DNA from: Rhodobacteraceae bacterium EL129
GTDB lineage: Bacteria; Pseudomonadota; Alphaproteobacteria; Rhodobacterales; Rhodobacteraceae
Direction: 5' to 3'
NCBI GenBank assembly: GCA_900313005.1
Contig: ONZJ01000002.1
Coordinates: forward strand, 1,194,996-1,258,995
Length of the DNA: 64,000 nt
Position numbers and translations under genes: made by a program. Below the pieces are notes generated by a model. It saw only the letters and a program-made list of their open reading frames with translations, was not told the DNA's origin and did not search any database. This document shows, piece after piece, positions 53,816-62,711 of this stretch (position 1 is the stretch's first letter; each line of letters opens with the position of its first letter).

Positions 53816-54478
53816 TCACGCGCCATTTTCTGGCGTGGTGCTTTGCGCTTCGATGTGCGCAATGCCTTTTTCGTGTTCCACCATTTTCTGCAAATGCGCG
53901 TTGACGTCATTGAAGATCGCACGGCTTTTGTCCGAGCGTTCCATTTCCTGACATAGGATCAGATGGGCCTCTTTGGTGCGGGTTCCTATCGCACAAAGTT
54001 CGTTCAAGACTTCAATTTTGCGGTCTTTGCTGAGCTCTGTGAAATCGTCGCTGGCCAGTTTGTGGTAATACTTGTGAAACAGCTGTGAGAGATCGAAATA
54101 GCGGTCACAAGCTGTCATCAGGGGGATTTCCAATTGGCGGCGCACGCCACGGTAATCATCGAATGTGGGGTTATCGGCGACCGAGGCAACATAGGCGCGA
54201 TACGGGGTGTCCGATTGCAGAATGACCTTCTTGAGCTGCGCTATCCGCAGCGGATCAGTGATGGCCGTCACGCTGGTATTGGTGAAATCTGCATCAATAA
54301 TGATATCGACCAGCACTTCGCGTAGGTGGCGCTGCCCATCCTGTTCTGTCGCTAGACGTTCGCGTGACCGGTTGATCGCCTCTTTGATTGCGATCCCGGA
54401 CCGGCCCATCAACGATAATCCGGCCCCGGCAAAAAGCAGGATCAGCGAGCCGATCAACCCCTTGTCCAGGCTGTTCAA
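53816..54478 (-). CDS. Membrane-anchored protein of unknown function
   Basis: The 220-residue product has one N-terminal membrane helix (about 8-26) and a soluble, largely helical, charged domain (about 40-205) with patterns such as RSRERLATEQDGQRHLREVLVDIIIDADF, FHKYYHKLASDDFTELSKDRK and HLILCQEMERSDKSRAIFNDVNAHL. I do not recognise it. It is divergent from argC and convergent with the mini-ORF. A role in the cell envelope is plausible from the anchor only. Confidence 0.75.
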   Translation of the reverse strand: MNSLDKGLIGSLILLFAGAGLSLMGRSGIAIKEAINRSRERLATEQDGQRHLREVLVDIIIDADFTNTSVTAITDPLRIAQLKKVILQSDTPYRAYVASVADNPTFDDYRGVRRQLEIPLMTACDRYFDLSQLFHKYYHKLASDDFTELSKDRKIEVLNELCAIGTRTKEAHLILCQEMERSDKSRAIFNDVNAHLQKMVEHEKGIAHIEAQSTTPENGA

Positions 54479-54632
54479 TATTTCATCAAAGGGGATCAGT
54501 ATGCCGCTCCTAAAACCACAGTGTAACGCGCTCGTGCCGCGATACCAGATTCTCCCCGTCTAAGCCACGGGTTGGTTGACGGTCCGGAAAGAAAGGCATA
54601 GCTCTCGGGCGAAAGAGAGAGTGCTGACACCC

Positions 54633-55661
54633 ATGACACATTCCATCGCTATTCTTGGTGCTTCCGGCTACACCGGGGCCGAGCTTGTCCGGCTTCTGGC
54701 CACCCATCCTGGCATGCAAATCACAGCGCTTGGGGCCAATTCCAAGGCCGGGCAATCCATGGCGCAGGTGTTCCCTCATCTGCGGCATCTGGACCTGCCG
54801 GATCTGGTCAAGATCGACCAAATTGATTTCAGTGCGATTGATCTGTGCTTTTGTGCCTTGCCGCACAAGACCAGCCAAGAGGTGATCGCAGGTTTGCCCA
54901 CATCGTTGAAGATCGTGGACCTGTCCGCCGATTTCAGGCTGCGCGACCCGGCGGCCTATGAAAAATGGTACGGCAACCCACACAGCGCGGTTGAGATGCA
55001 AAAAGAGGCTGTTTATGGCCTGACCGAATTTTACCGGGATGACATCCGGGCCGCGCGTCTGGTGGCGGGCACGGGCTGCAACGCGGCCACAGGGCAGTAT
55101 CTGCTGCGGCCTTTGATTGCGGCGGGTGTGATTGATCTTGATGATATCATTCTGGACCTGAAATGTGGTGTGTCAGGGGCAGGGCGGTCCCTGAAAGAGA
55201 ACCTGCTGCACGCGGAGCTGAGCGAGGGCTACCACGCCTATGCCGTGGGCGGCACGCACCGGCACCTGGGCGAATTCGATCAGGAGTTTTCAGCTGTTGC
55301 AGGTCGCGAGGTGCACATCCAGTTCACGCCACATCTGGTGCCGACCAACCGGGGTATTCTGGCCACGGGCTATGTCAAAGGCGAGGCAGATGCCGTTTAT
55401 GCCGCTTTGGCGCAGGCCTATGCGACTGAGCCTTTTGTCGAGGTGCTGCCGTTGGGCGAGGCCCCGAGTACACGCCATATTCGCGGATCAAACTTCTGCC
55501 ACATCGGCGTTGTCGCCGACCGGCGCGCGGGTCGTGTGATCGTCATCGCGGCGCTGGACAACCTGACCAAGGGCTCATCCGGCCAGGCCTTGCAGAACGC
55601 CAATCTGATGTTAGGTGAGGATGAGACGACGGGGCTGATGATGGCTCCGATCTTTCCGTAA
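54633..55661 (+). CDS. argC: N-acetyl-gamma-glutamyl-phosphate reductase
   Basis: ArgC reduces acetylglutamyl phosphate in arginine synthesis. The 342-residue protein has the NADP motif [14 protein letters not shown] at its start, the active-site Cys in [15 protein letters not shown], and [10 protein letters not shown] with the catalytic His. The start MTHSIAILG is the family start; the ATG 19 codons upstream gives a basic extension without match. It is followed by ccmE after nine bases, so the two are probably on one transcript. Confidence 0.95.
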   Translation: MTHSIAILGASGYTGAELVRLLATHPGMQITALGANSKAGQSMAQVFPHLRHLDLPDLVKIDQIDFSAIDLCFCALPHKTSQEVIAGLPTSLKIVDLSADFRLRDPAAYEKWYGNPHSAVEMQKEAVYGLTEFYRDDIRAARLVAGTGCNAATGQYLLRPLIAAGVIDLDDIILDLKCGVSGAGRSLKENLLHAELSEGYHAYAVGGTHRHLGEFDQEFSAVAGREVHIQFTPHLVPTNRGILATGYVKGEADAVYAALAQAYATEPFVEVLPLGEAPSTRHIRGSNFCHIGVVADRRAGRVIVIAALDNLTKGSSGQALQNANLMLGEDETTGLMMAPIFP

Positions 55662-55670
55662 GGACCGCGT

Positions 55671-56117
55671 ATGAAGTCGCTTAAGAAGCAGCGTCGCATT
55701 CAGATCATCGCCGTGTCGGCGGTGGCGCTGATCGTGGCGACGGCGCTGATCGGCTATGCCATGCGCGACGGGATCAACTATTTCCGCGCGCCCAGTCAGG
55801 TGATGGAGACACCACCCGGCCCCTCGGAGGTCTTCCGTATTGGCGGGCTGGTCGAAGAGGGCTCGCTGGTGCGTGGCGAGGGCGAGGTGATCCGTTTTGC
55901 CGTCACAGATGGCGGGGCCACGGTGCCTGTGGTCTATCAGGGCGTGTTGCCTGATCTTTTTGAGGAAGGGCAAGGCATGGTCGGCACAGGCACCTATGAT
56001 GGCCAAGTGTTCGCCGCGACTGAGATTTTGGCCAAGCACGACGAAAGCTACATGCCCAAAGAGGTGGTCGACGCGCTGAAAGAACAGGGTGTTTACCAGG
56101 AACCGGACGCTCAGTAA
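55671..56117 (+). CDS. ccmE: Cytochrome c maturation protein CcmE (heme chaperone)
   Basis: CcmE binds heme covalently in the periplasm and hands it to CcmF and CcmH. The 148-residue protein has a cytoplasmic basic start (MKSLKKQRR), one membrane helix, and an OB-fold domain with RIGGLVEEGSLVRGEGEVIRFAVTDG. The heme-binding His123 and the Tyr127 of the HxxxY motif are in LAKHDESYMP. It lies upstream of the endolysin/holin pair and ccmF. Confidence 0.96.
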   Translation: MKSLKKQRRIQIIAVSAVALIVATALIGYAMRDGINYFRAPSQVMETPPGPSEVFRIGGLVEEGSLVRGEGEVIRFAVTDGGATVPVVYQGVLPDLFEEGQGMVGTGTYDGQVFAATEILAKHDESYMPKEVVDALKEQGVYQEPDAQ

Positions 56118-56173
56118 GTCGCAGGTTAACCAAAACACAGCAGCCTTTGGCCCAAGCGTGTCAAAGGGGCTGC

Positions 56174-56788
56174 ATGATGAAATCTGTCAGTGAAATAACC
56201 AAGGAAATCGTCGCCCGCGAAGGTGGCTTCGTCAATGACCCGGATGATCCGGGGGGGGCTACGAACTATGGTGTGACGATCCACACCATGCGGCGACTGG
56301 GTCTTGATCTGGACCGTGATGGCGATGTGGATGTGCAAGATGTCCGCAGGCTGAGCCGGGCGCAGGCGGAAGATATCTTTGTGAAACACTATTTTCACCA
56401 CCCGTGCATTGATCAGTTGCCGATCAAACTGCAGGCCTCGGTGTTTGATATGCATGTGAATGCCGGCGCCAATGCGGTGAAGATCCTTCAACGGTTGTTG
56501 CGTGAGATGGGCCATGAGCTGAGCGTCGATGGTGTGATCGGGCCGCAAACAGCCGCTGCTGCCGAAATTGCAGTGCGTGATGCCCCTGATCATATCGCAG
56601 ATGCCTACGGTATAGCCCGGCGTAATTATTATTTCCGTTTGGCCGATCGTCGCCGCGCCAGCCGAAAGTATGCCCGCACGCGGGCGGGTGGCAAAGGCGG
56701 TTGGATCAAACGCGCGGAAGAATTCATCACACCGCGCTATCACATGAGTGATGCTCAGTTTCGCGAAAGGACAGCCACATGGGCCTGA
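56174..56788 (+). CDS. Glycosyl hydrolase 108 endolysin (holin-associated N-acetylmuramidase)
   Basis: The 204-residue product is a peptidoglycan-cutting muramidase. The GH108 active site begins at EGGF with catalytic Glu16, followed by NDPDDPGGATNYGVTI. A C-terminal peptidoglycan-binding-3 type region (about 105-190) contains NAGANAVKILQRLL and VDGVIGPQT. The start is one of two adjacent ATG codons after AAAGGGG. It overlaps the holin gene by ten bases. In Rhodobacter capsulatus a related endolysin-holin pair (rcc00555/rcc00556) releases gene transfer agent particles, as far as I know, so that is the likely role. Confidence 0.88.
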   Translation: MMKSVSEITKEIVAREGGFVNDPDDPGGATNYGVTIHTMRRLGLDLDRDGDVDVQDVRRLSRAQAEDIFVKHYFHHPCIDQLPIKLQASVFDMHVNAGANAVKILQRLLREMGHELSVDGVIGPQTAAAAEIAVRDAPDHIADAYGIARRNYYFRLADRRRASRKYARTRAGGKGGWIKRAEEFITPRYHMSDAQFRERTATWA

Positions 56789-57363
56789 TTGATACACTTC
56801 TGGGCGTTGTCTTTGGCAATGGCCGCAACGCTATTGCCGAAACCGCCGAGGTGTGGCGTGAGAATGCCGAGGCCGGAGCCGAACGTGAGACGACCCTGAC
56901 TGGGCAGGTGTTGACCCAGTTCGGAGCCGAGTTTGGTCTGGACAACCGTGGTCGGTTTGACCGGATCATGGACGGGATCAACCGTATTCCGCGGCCCGCC
57001 ATGGCATTGGGGACGTTGTTGTTGTTCTTGTCGGCGATGATTAGCCCTGTCTGGTTCGCCGAGCGGATGCAGGGCATCGCCCTTGTGCCCGAGCCCCTGT
57101 GGTGGTTGCTGGGGGCGATTGTGTCGTTTTACTTTGGCGCGCGCCACCAGATCAAAACGCAGCAGTTTCAGCGCTCGATCACATCGACCTTGGCCTTGGC
57201 CCCGCAGGTGGCCCGCAACATGGACAGCTTGCGGCAGTTGCGGTCAGACAGCCCCGGGCAGGCCGAGACGGGAACCCATGCCGATCTGGCCGTGGCCTCG
57301 GTTGAGGCGGCAGCCCGTGACAATCCCGCCCTGACCGACTGGCGCGAAGCCCGGCAGCGCTGA
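56779..57363 (+). CDS. Holin family protein
   Basis: The 194-residue product forms membrane pores that free the endolysin. A hydrophilic N-terminal half is followed by hydrophobic segments (about 74-92 and 106-122, with PRPAMALGTLLLFLSAMI and LWWLLGAIVSFYFGAR), then a polar, Gln/Ala-rich C-terminal tail. This matches holin-type proteins found beside GH108 endolysins in alphaproteobacteria. It is placed between the endolysin and ccmF. Fully reliable family naming would need a profile search. Confidence 0.82.
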   Translation: MGLIDTLLGVVFGNGRNAIAETAEVWRENAEAGAERETTLTGQVLTQFGAEFGLDNRGRFDRIMDGINRIPRPAMALGTLLLFLSAMISPVWFAERMQGIALVPEPLWWLLGAIVSFYFGARHQIKTQQFQRSITSTLALAPQVARNMDSLRQLRSDSPGQAETGTHADLAVASVEAAARDNPALTDWREARQR

Positions 57364-57437
57364 GCCCGCGACATCGTGACCGCATCTGAGTCGCGATAGC
57401 GATTGCCCACCCGGCGCAGCGGTTTATAACAAGGGTC

Positions 57438-59411
57438 ATGTTGAATGAACTTGGTCATTTTGCCCTGATCCTCGCCTTTGTGGTGGCCTGCGCGCAATCG
57501 GTTCTGCCGATGGTGGGGGCCTACAAGCGCTGGCCGGGTTGGATGGCAGTGGCCGAACCGGCCGCATTGCTGCAATTTGCTTTGACACTCATGGCATTTG
57601 CAGCGCTGACTTGGGCTTTCGTGACGTCCGATTTCTCGCTCCGTTTGGTCTGGCTGAACAGCCACACCGCCAAACCGATGCTGTACAAAGTCACGGGCGT
57701 CTGGGGCAATCACGAAGGCTCGATGCTGCTCTGGGTGCTGATTGTCACCCTGTTTGGTGCCTTTGTAGCCCTTCTGGGCAGCAACCTGCCAACCAGCCTG
57801 CGTGCCCGCGTGCTGAGCGTGCAGGGCATGATCGGGGCGGCGTTCTTTGCCTTTATCCTCTTTACCTCAAACCCGTTTTTGCGGCTTGAGGTGCCGCCTT
57901 TTGATGGCCAGGATCTAAACCCGTTGTTGCAAGACCCCGGCTTGGCCTTTCACCCGCCGTTTTTGTATCTGGGCTATGTGGGTCTTTCGATGACCTTCTC
58001 TTTCGCGGTGGCGGCCCTGATCGAAGGCCGGGTGGATGCGGCCTGGGGGCGCTGGGTGCGGCCCTATACTCTGGCGGCGTGGATGTTCCTAACCATCGGT
58101 ATCGCCCTTGGCAGTTGGTGGGCCTACTACGAGCTGGGCTGGGGCGGTTTCTGGTTCTGGGATCCGGTTGAGAACGCCAGCTTCATGCCATGGCTGATCG
58201 CGGCCGCCTTGCTGCATTCCGCTGTGGTGGTGGAAAAGCGCGAGGCGCTGAAAAGCTGGACCATCCTGTTGGCCATCATCGCCTTCGGGTTTTCAATGAT
58301 CGGGGCATTTATCACGCGCTCGGGCGTGCTGACCTCGGTGCATGCCTTTGCCACGGACCCCGAACGGGGGATGTTCCTGCTGATCATCCTTGCGGTCTTC
58401 ATGGGCGGCGCGCTGATCCTTTTCGCCGCGCGCGCCAGTGTGATGCAGGCCAAGGGGGTCTTTGGGGTGTCCAGCCGCGAAAGCATGCTGCTGGTCAACA
58501 ACATCCTTTTGGGGGTCGCGGCCTTCGTGGTCTTTGTGGGCACCATTTGGCCCTTGGTGGCCGAGCTGTTTTTTGATCGCAAGTTATCGGTGGGCGCGCC
58601 GTTTTTTGATCTGGCTTTCACCCCATTCATGGTGCTTCTGGGGCTGGTCTTGCCCGTGGGCACGCAGATGCCGTGGAAACGGGCCAAACTGGGACGCGCC
58701 GTCGCACAGCTACGCCTGGCCTTTGTGGTCTGTCTGGCGCTTGCCGCCCTGGTTTGGGCGATGCAAAGCGGGCGGTCGGCATTGGGGCCTGTGGGCATGT
58801 TCCTGGCGGCCTGGCTGGTCGCGGGATCGGTGGTGGATCTGTGGTCGCGCACCGGACGCGGAGGCGGACGCTTGGGCCGCCTGGTGCGCCTGCCGCGTGC
58901 TGATTGGGGCCGCGCGGTTGCGCATGGAGGCCTGGGGATCACTATGGCCGGGATCGCAGGCATGCTGGCCTGGCAGGTCGAAGACATCCGTGTCGTCCAG
59001 ATTGGCGAGAGCTTTGAGGTGGCGGGGCACGCCTATACGCTGGCGGACGTGCATCAACAAGACGGCCCGAATTATCGCAGCACCTTCGCGGAGATCGAAG
59101 TGCGCAAAGATGGGCGCGAGATTGCGGTCCTGCATCCCGAAAAGCGGTTTTATCCGGTGGCGTCCATGCCCACGACCGAAGCCGCCATAGACAATGGGGT
59201 GATGCGTGACATCTATGTGGTCATCGGTGATCCTCAGGGTGACGGTGGCTGGGCCGTGCGGACCTATTACAAACCGCTGGCCAATTGGATTTGGGGTGGT
59301 GCCATCCTGATGGCCGTGGGCGGAGGGTTGTCGCTGAGCGACCGACGCTACCGTGTGGCGGCAGGGGCGGCGCGTCGACGTCGCGCTCCGGGACAGGTGG
59401 CCGCGGAATGA
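57438..59411 (+). CDS. ccmF: Heme lyase CcmF
   Basis: CcmF, with CcmH, attaches heme to the CxxCH motif of apocytochrome c in the periplasm. The 657-residue protein has about 14 membrane helices, the WWD-type region WGGFWFWDPVENASFMPWL with flanking His residues, and GVWGNHEGSMLLWVL near the N-terminus, a typical CcmF element. It ends with a periplasmic domain and a last helix before RRRRAPG. It overlaps ccmH by an ATGA junction. Confidence 0.95.
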   Translation: MLNELGHFALILAFVVACAQSVLPMVGAYKRWPGWMAVAEPAALLQFALTLMAFAALTWAFVTSDFSLRLVWLNSHTAKPMLYKVTGVWGNHEGSMLLWVLIVTLFGAFVALLGSNLPTSLRARVLSVQGMIGAAFFAFILFTSNPFLRLEVPPFDGQDLNPLLQDPGLAFHPPFLYLGYVGLSMTFSFAVAALIEGRVDAAWGRWVRPYTLAAWMFLTIGIALGSWWAYYELGWGGFWFWDPVENASFMPWLIAAALLHSAVVVEKREALKSWTILLAIIAFGFSMIGAFITRSGVLTSVHAFATDPERGMFLLIILAVFMGGALILFAARASVMQAKGVFGVSSRESMLLVNNILLGVAAFVVFVGTIWPLVAELFFDRKLSVGAPFFDLAFTPFMVLLGLVLPVGTQMPWKRAKLGRAVAQLRLAFVVCLALAALVWAMQSGRSALGPVGMFLAAWLVAGSVVDLWSRTGRGGGRLGRLVRLPRADWGRAVAHGGLGITMAGIAGMLAWQVEDIRVVQIGESFEVAGHAYTLADVHQQDGPNYRSTFAEIEVRKDGREIAVLHPEKRFYPVASMPTTEAAIDNGVMRDIYVVIGDPQGDGGWAVRTYYKPLANWIWGGAILMAVGGGLSLSDRRYRVAAGAARRRRAPGQVAAE

Positions 59412-59947
59412 AAAGGCTGGTGCTGATATTGGCCTTGCTGGCGGCCCCGGTCTGGGCGGTGGAACCCAATGAAATTCTGGATGATCCTAAACTGGAAGAA
59501 CGCGCCCGTGATCTGAGCAAAGGTCTGCGTTGTCTGGTGTGTCGCAATGAAAGCATCGACGAATCCCACGCCGATCTGGCGCGTGATCTGCGCTTACTGG
59601 TGCGCGAGCGGCTGGTGGCGGGCGATAGTGACGCCGATGTGATCGACTTTGTCGTGGCGCGCTATGGCGAATATGTTTTGCTGAAACCCCAGACGGGTGG
59701 GTCAAACCTGCTGCTTTGGGCTGCCGGGCCTCTGATGTTGCTGGGAGGTGCAGCATTGGCGCTGACCTATGTGCGACGCCGCTCTGCCGCGCAGCCGGTG
59801 GGCGAGGTCGGACTGAGTGATGAAGAACAGGCGCGGCTGGACGATATCCTGAAGAGACGACGTGCCGTAGCGTCTTGCAACCGACCGGATCTGTGGTCAG
59901 ATACCCCCGAGCATCCGCGCAAAGGAGAAGACCGTGAAAGAGTATGA
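59408..59947 (+). CDS. ccmH: Cytochrome c maturation protein CcmH
   Basis: CcmH is a membrane thiol-reductase that keeps apocytochrome c cysteines reduced. The 179-residue protein has a signal sequence (MKRLVLILALLAAPVWA), the CxxC active site LRCLVCRNESI (Cys42, Cys45), a three-helix bundle and a C-terminal membrane helix. After GLSDEEQARLDDIL there is a 30-residue basic tail (RRRAVASCNRP...) that runs over the start of the next gene. Family members usually stop sooner, so the last part may be a recent read-through. Confidence 0.9.
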   Translation: MKRLVLILALLAAPVWAVEPNEILDDPKLEERARDLSKGLRCLVCRNESIDESHADLARDLRLLVRERLVAGDSDADVIDFVVARYGEYVLLKPQTGGSNLLLWAAGPLMLLGGAALALTYVRRRSAAQPVGEVGLSDEEQARLDDILKRRRAVASCNRPDLWSDTPEHPRKGEDRERV

Positions 59948-60713
59948 AACCATCACGCTGGAGTATGACGAGGGCACAGCTCTTCTGCGCCTGAACCGGC
60001 CCGACAAGATGAACGCGTTGAGCACGCAAATGCGCGCCGAGATCACGGATGCCGCCACCGAGGCAGGACGCCACGCTCGGGTTCTGGTGATCACTGGTGA
60101 AGGGCGTGCCTTTTGCTCGGGGCAGGATCTGAGCGACAGCGGCGATGTTTCGGCTATGGATCTGGAGCGGGTGCTGCGCGACGAATATGAACCGATGCTG
60201 CACGCCATCGGAGAATGCCCGATCCCCACGATTTCAGCTGTCAATGGCGCGGCTGCCGGGGCAGGGGCCAATCTTGCGTTGGCTGCTGATGTGGTCATTG
60301 CAACAGAAAGCGCGTTTTTCTTGCAGGCCTTCGCCCGTATTGGGCTGATCCCGGATGCGGGTGGCACCTATTGGATGCCCCGGCAGATGGGCGCGGCCAA
60401 GGCCATGGGGGCTGCGCTTTTTGCGGAACCCATTTCGGCGCAGCAGGCCAGCGACTGGGGCATGATCTGGGAATGGGCACCCGACGCCGAGTTTGACGCT
60501 CTTTGGCGCAACCGGGCGGATCAGTTGGCTAAGGGCCCAACGCAGGCCTATGCCAATATGAAAAAGGCGCTGCGCAGATCGTGGGAAAATAACCTGTCAG
60601 ACCAGTTGGACTACGAGGCCAAATTGCAGGGCAAATGCGGCATGACGCGAGATTTTCAAGAGGGCGTTGTGGCATTTCTCGACAAGCGCAAACCGGATTT
60701 TGAAGGGCGCTGA
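59934..60713 (+). CDS. Enoyl-CoA hydratase/isomerase family protein, PaaG-like
   Basis: The 259-residue product is a crotonase-fold enzyme. The CoA/oxyanion elements are GEGRAFCSGQDLS and NGAAAGAGANLALAADVVIA, and LIPDAGGTYWMPRQMG carries the active-site Asp. The sequence resembles PaaG, which isomerises an epoxide in phenylacetate catabolism, and would match the oxidoreductase at 48.6 kb, but a general beta-oxidation hydratase is also possible. It starts with GTG seven bases after AGGAG and overlaps the ccmH tail by 14 bases. Confidence 0.88.
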   Translation: MKEYETITLEYDEGTALLRLNRPDKMNALSTQMRAEITDAATEAGRHARVLVITGEGRAFCSGQDLSDSGDVSAMDLERVLRDEYEPMLHAIGECPIPTISAVNGAAAGAGANLALAADVVIATESAFFLQAFARIGLIPDAGGTYWMPRQMGAAKAMGAALFAEPISAQQASDWGMIWEWAPDAEFDALWRNRADQLAKGPTQAYANMKKALRRSWENNLSDQLDYEAKLQGKCGMTRDFQEGVVAFLDKRKPDFEGR

Positions 60714-60754
60714 GCCTTAAGCAATATCCTCTGACTTTCCGCCGGGATCACAGG

Positions 60755-62527
60755 TCAGATCGCCTTGGCCGCGGCCGCGATCTTGGGGATCAGGTCGTCG
60801 TAGTGCTGATAGATGAGCATCTGTCCTGCATCGGGCATCACTTCGATGTCGATCCAAGGGTAAACCTCGCGGTATTCCGCGATGGTCGCAATGTCGGTCG
60901 CCGGGTCCTGACCGCCGTTGACGAACCAGGTTTTGGTTTGCGCACATCCTTTCATCAAACCCGTCCAATCCGCTTCGGTTGCGAGGATTTCATGGGTGTA
61001 AGCTTGAGCGACGTCTGAGGATTTGCCCACGATCAGTTCGGCATTCGCTTTGAGAACCGACAAAAGCGCTTCATCTTCCAGCAATTTCATATCGGCCGGC
61101 GAACTTCCGTTCAGTTGGCGGAACATCTCTTCGGGGCCAAGACGCCGGGCCATGACGGTGCTGGCGCGGACCGTGAATTTCAGCAGATGCGGCGCGTGCT
61201 TTGCTGTGGACAGAAAGAACCTGTGCCATTTCGCCATGCCTGAGTAATGCTGGTCCCCGGGCAAGCAGGGCCGGGCGCAAAGGCCGATGATCTCGGTGAC
61301 CTTTTCGGGATGATGGGCCGTAAGGTCAGCGGCAAATATCAGATCGTTGCCTTGGGTGAGGTAGGGCAGCCGGTCGATCCCCAGATGGTCCAGCAGATGC
61401 AGGGTATCGTCCCGCGTGGACTGCAGCACATCGGCCTTGGGATCGATGTTGTCACTTTGCCCATAGCCTGCGCGGATCGGGCAGATGATGCGCAGCCCCA
61501 GGCTAAAAGCCAGTTTTATCATCGGCTCGTGCCAGCGTACCAATGCGTATCCCATGTGGGAATACAGCGCCGGTGCCCCTGTGATCGGCCCCATGTCGTG
61601 ATACTCCAGCCGCCGTCCGTCCGGCAAAACCAGTGTTTTGAACGGTTTCCAGACCTCTGCATGCAGCCAGTCTGCTGACACCAGGACGGGGTTGCTGCGC
61701 GAGGGCTCTTCCGTTTGCGATGCCTCTTGTGACACATCGCGCAACGACATCACCAGCCGAATGACTTCGGATTGGGTGCGGGCGTTCATCTTGGCGAGGA
61801 TGGATTTGATTTGCCCTCGCACTGTGCCTTCACTGGTGCCGCGCTCTGCGGATATGGATTTGGCATCGAGACCCTCGACCAGCGCGCGCACGACACCCTG
61901 TTCCGCAGGTGTCAGGCCAAACACTTCCTCCAGAGTTTGCCCCAAGGCGGCCTGCCAATGGTAGCGTGTCGTGACGACCAAGGCATGTTCTGCGCCGCCC
62001 TCTCGGATGCCGTCCAGCTTGCGCAGCTGAAACAACGCAGGCCCAAGTCTGCCGGAAAATTCAACTTTCAAAAGTCGGTCGGGGCTGTCGGTCTTGCGAA
62101 ACACATCGCGCAAACCTGCGTGTACGACATCCAGGGCGTCGCGGGGCAGGTTCAGTGTGCTCAGCTGGGATCCTTCTTCAATCCCAAAGGCCTCCTGGGC
62201 GCCTGCATTGCGCGCCACAATCTGCAGGTCCGGATCGATGATAAAGGCGGCCAACGTGTTGAATGGTGTGAGAATGGCCGCGAGGTCTGGGGCCTCGTCC
62301 TCTTCTGCAGCGCGCGACAGGAACATATCGGCCCGGTCAAGATGCGCCCGGTATGCGGTGTCAAATTGATCAATCGTCTCAATCGTTTGCCGGGCCGCCC
62401 GTGCATCCAGCCCCGCTTCGTTCCAGGCATCTATGAAAGCTTCCACGGAATGTGGATCGAGTGCAATGTCGTAAAGCTGATCCACAATCCCATCGGAATT
62501 GATCTGGTTTCGTGGTTCTTTCGTCAT
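60755..62527 (-). CDS. LuxR-type regulator with an alpha/beta-hydrolase sensor-like domain
   Basis: The 590-residue protein has a unique order. A PAS-like region (about 90-190) is followed by a LuxR helix-turn-helix (about 204-262, LTPAEQGVVRALVEGLDAK and GTVRGQIKSILAKMNA) in the middle, and an alpha/beta-hydrolase fold (about 300-585) comes last. In the hydrolase part the nucleophile elbow reads GNDLI (393-397), where Ser is replaced by Asp395. The catalytic His position reads AGQML, with Gln569. The domain has therefore probably lost hydrolase activity and may bind a ligand. The ATG at 62527 is preferred over a GTG at 62542. Confidence 0.85.
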   Translation of the reverse strand: MTKEPRNQINSDGIVDQLYDIALDPHSVEAFIDAWNEAGLDARAARQTIETIDQFDTAYRAHLDRADMFLSRAAEEDEAPDLAAILTPFNTLAAFIIDPDLQIVARNAGAQEAFGIEEGSQLSTLNLPRDALDVVHAGLRDVFRKTDSPDRLLKVEFSGRLGPALFQLRKLDGIREGGAEHALVVTTRYHWQAALGQTLEEVFGLTPAEQGVVRALVEGLDAKSISAERGTSEGTVRGQIKSILAKMNARTQSEVIRLVMSLRDVSQEASQTEEPSRSNPVLVSADWLHAEVWKPFKTLVLPDGRRLEYHDMGPITGAPALYSHMGYALVRWHEPMIKLAFSLGLRIICPIRAGYGQSDNIDPKADVLQSTRDDTLHLLDHLGIDRLPYLTQGNDLIFAADLTAHHPEKVTEIIGLCARPCLPGDQHYSGMAKWHRFFLSTAKHAPHLLKFTVRASTVMARRLGPEEMFRQLNGSSPADMKLLEDEALLSVLKANAELIVGKSSDVAQAYTHEILATEADWTGLMKGCAQTKTWFVNGGQDPATDIATIAEYREVYPWIDIEVMPDAGQMLIYQHYDDLIPKIAAAAKAI

Positions 62528-62604
62528 GTAAACAATTTCCACCCGCCAATCCGCCGTCAGTCTGCGGCAAGATTGGGAAAGTTACCAGAAATAAGCTAGA
62601 AATG

Positions 62605-62653
62605 TGGTGTGTCTGCGATTGCCAATATCACATCATCGCACACAGACACACCA
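62605..62653. promoter_or_regulatory. Long inverted repeat upstream of the LuxR-type gene
   Basis: TGGTGTGTCTG (62605-62615) is a perfect complement of CAGACACACCA (62643-62653). It lies 78 bases ahead of the LuxR-type start codon and after the lysE stop on the same strand. There is no T-run, so a terminator is unlikely; an operator for the dimeric LuxR-type protein or a hairpin is possible. Confidence 0.4.
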
Positions 62654-62711
62654 GCCGCCCGACAGGTCACAGGAAGAGATAGACCCCTCGGGATAGCCGT
62701 GCCGGTTGGGA

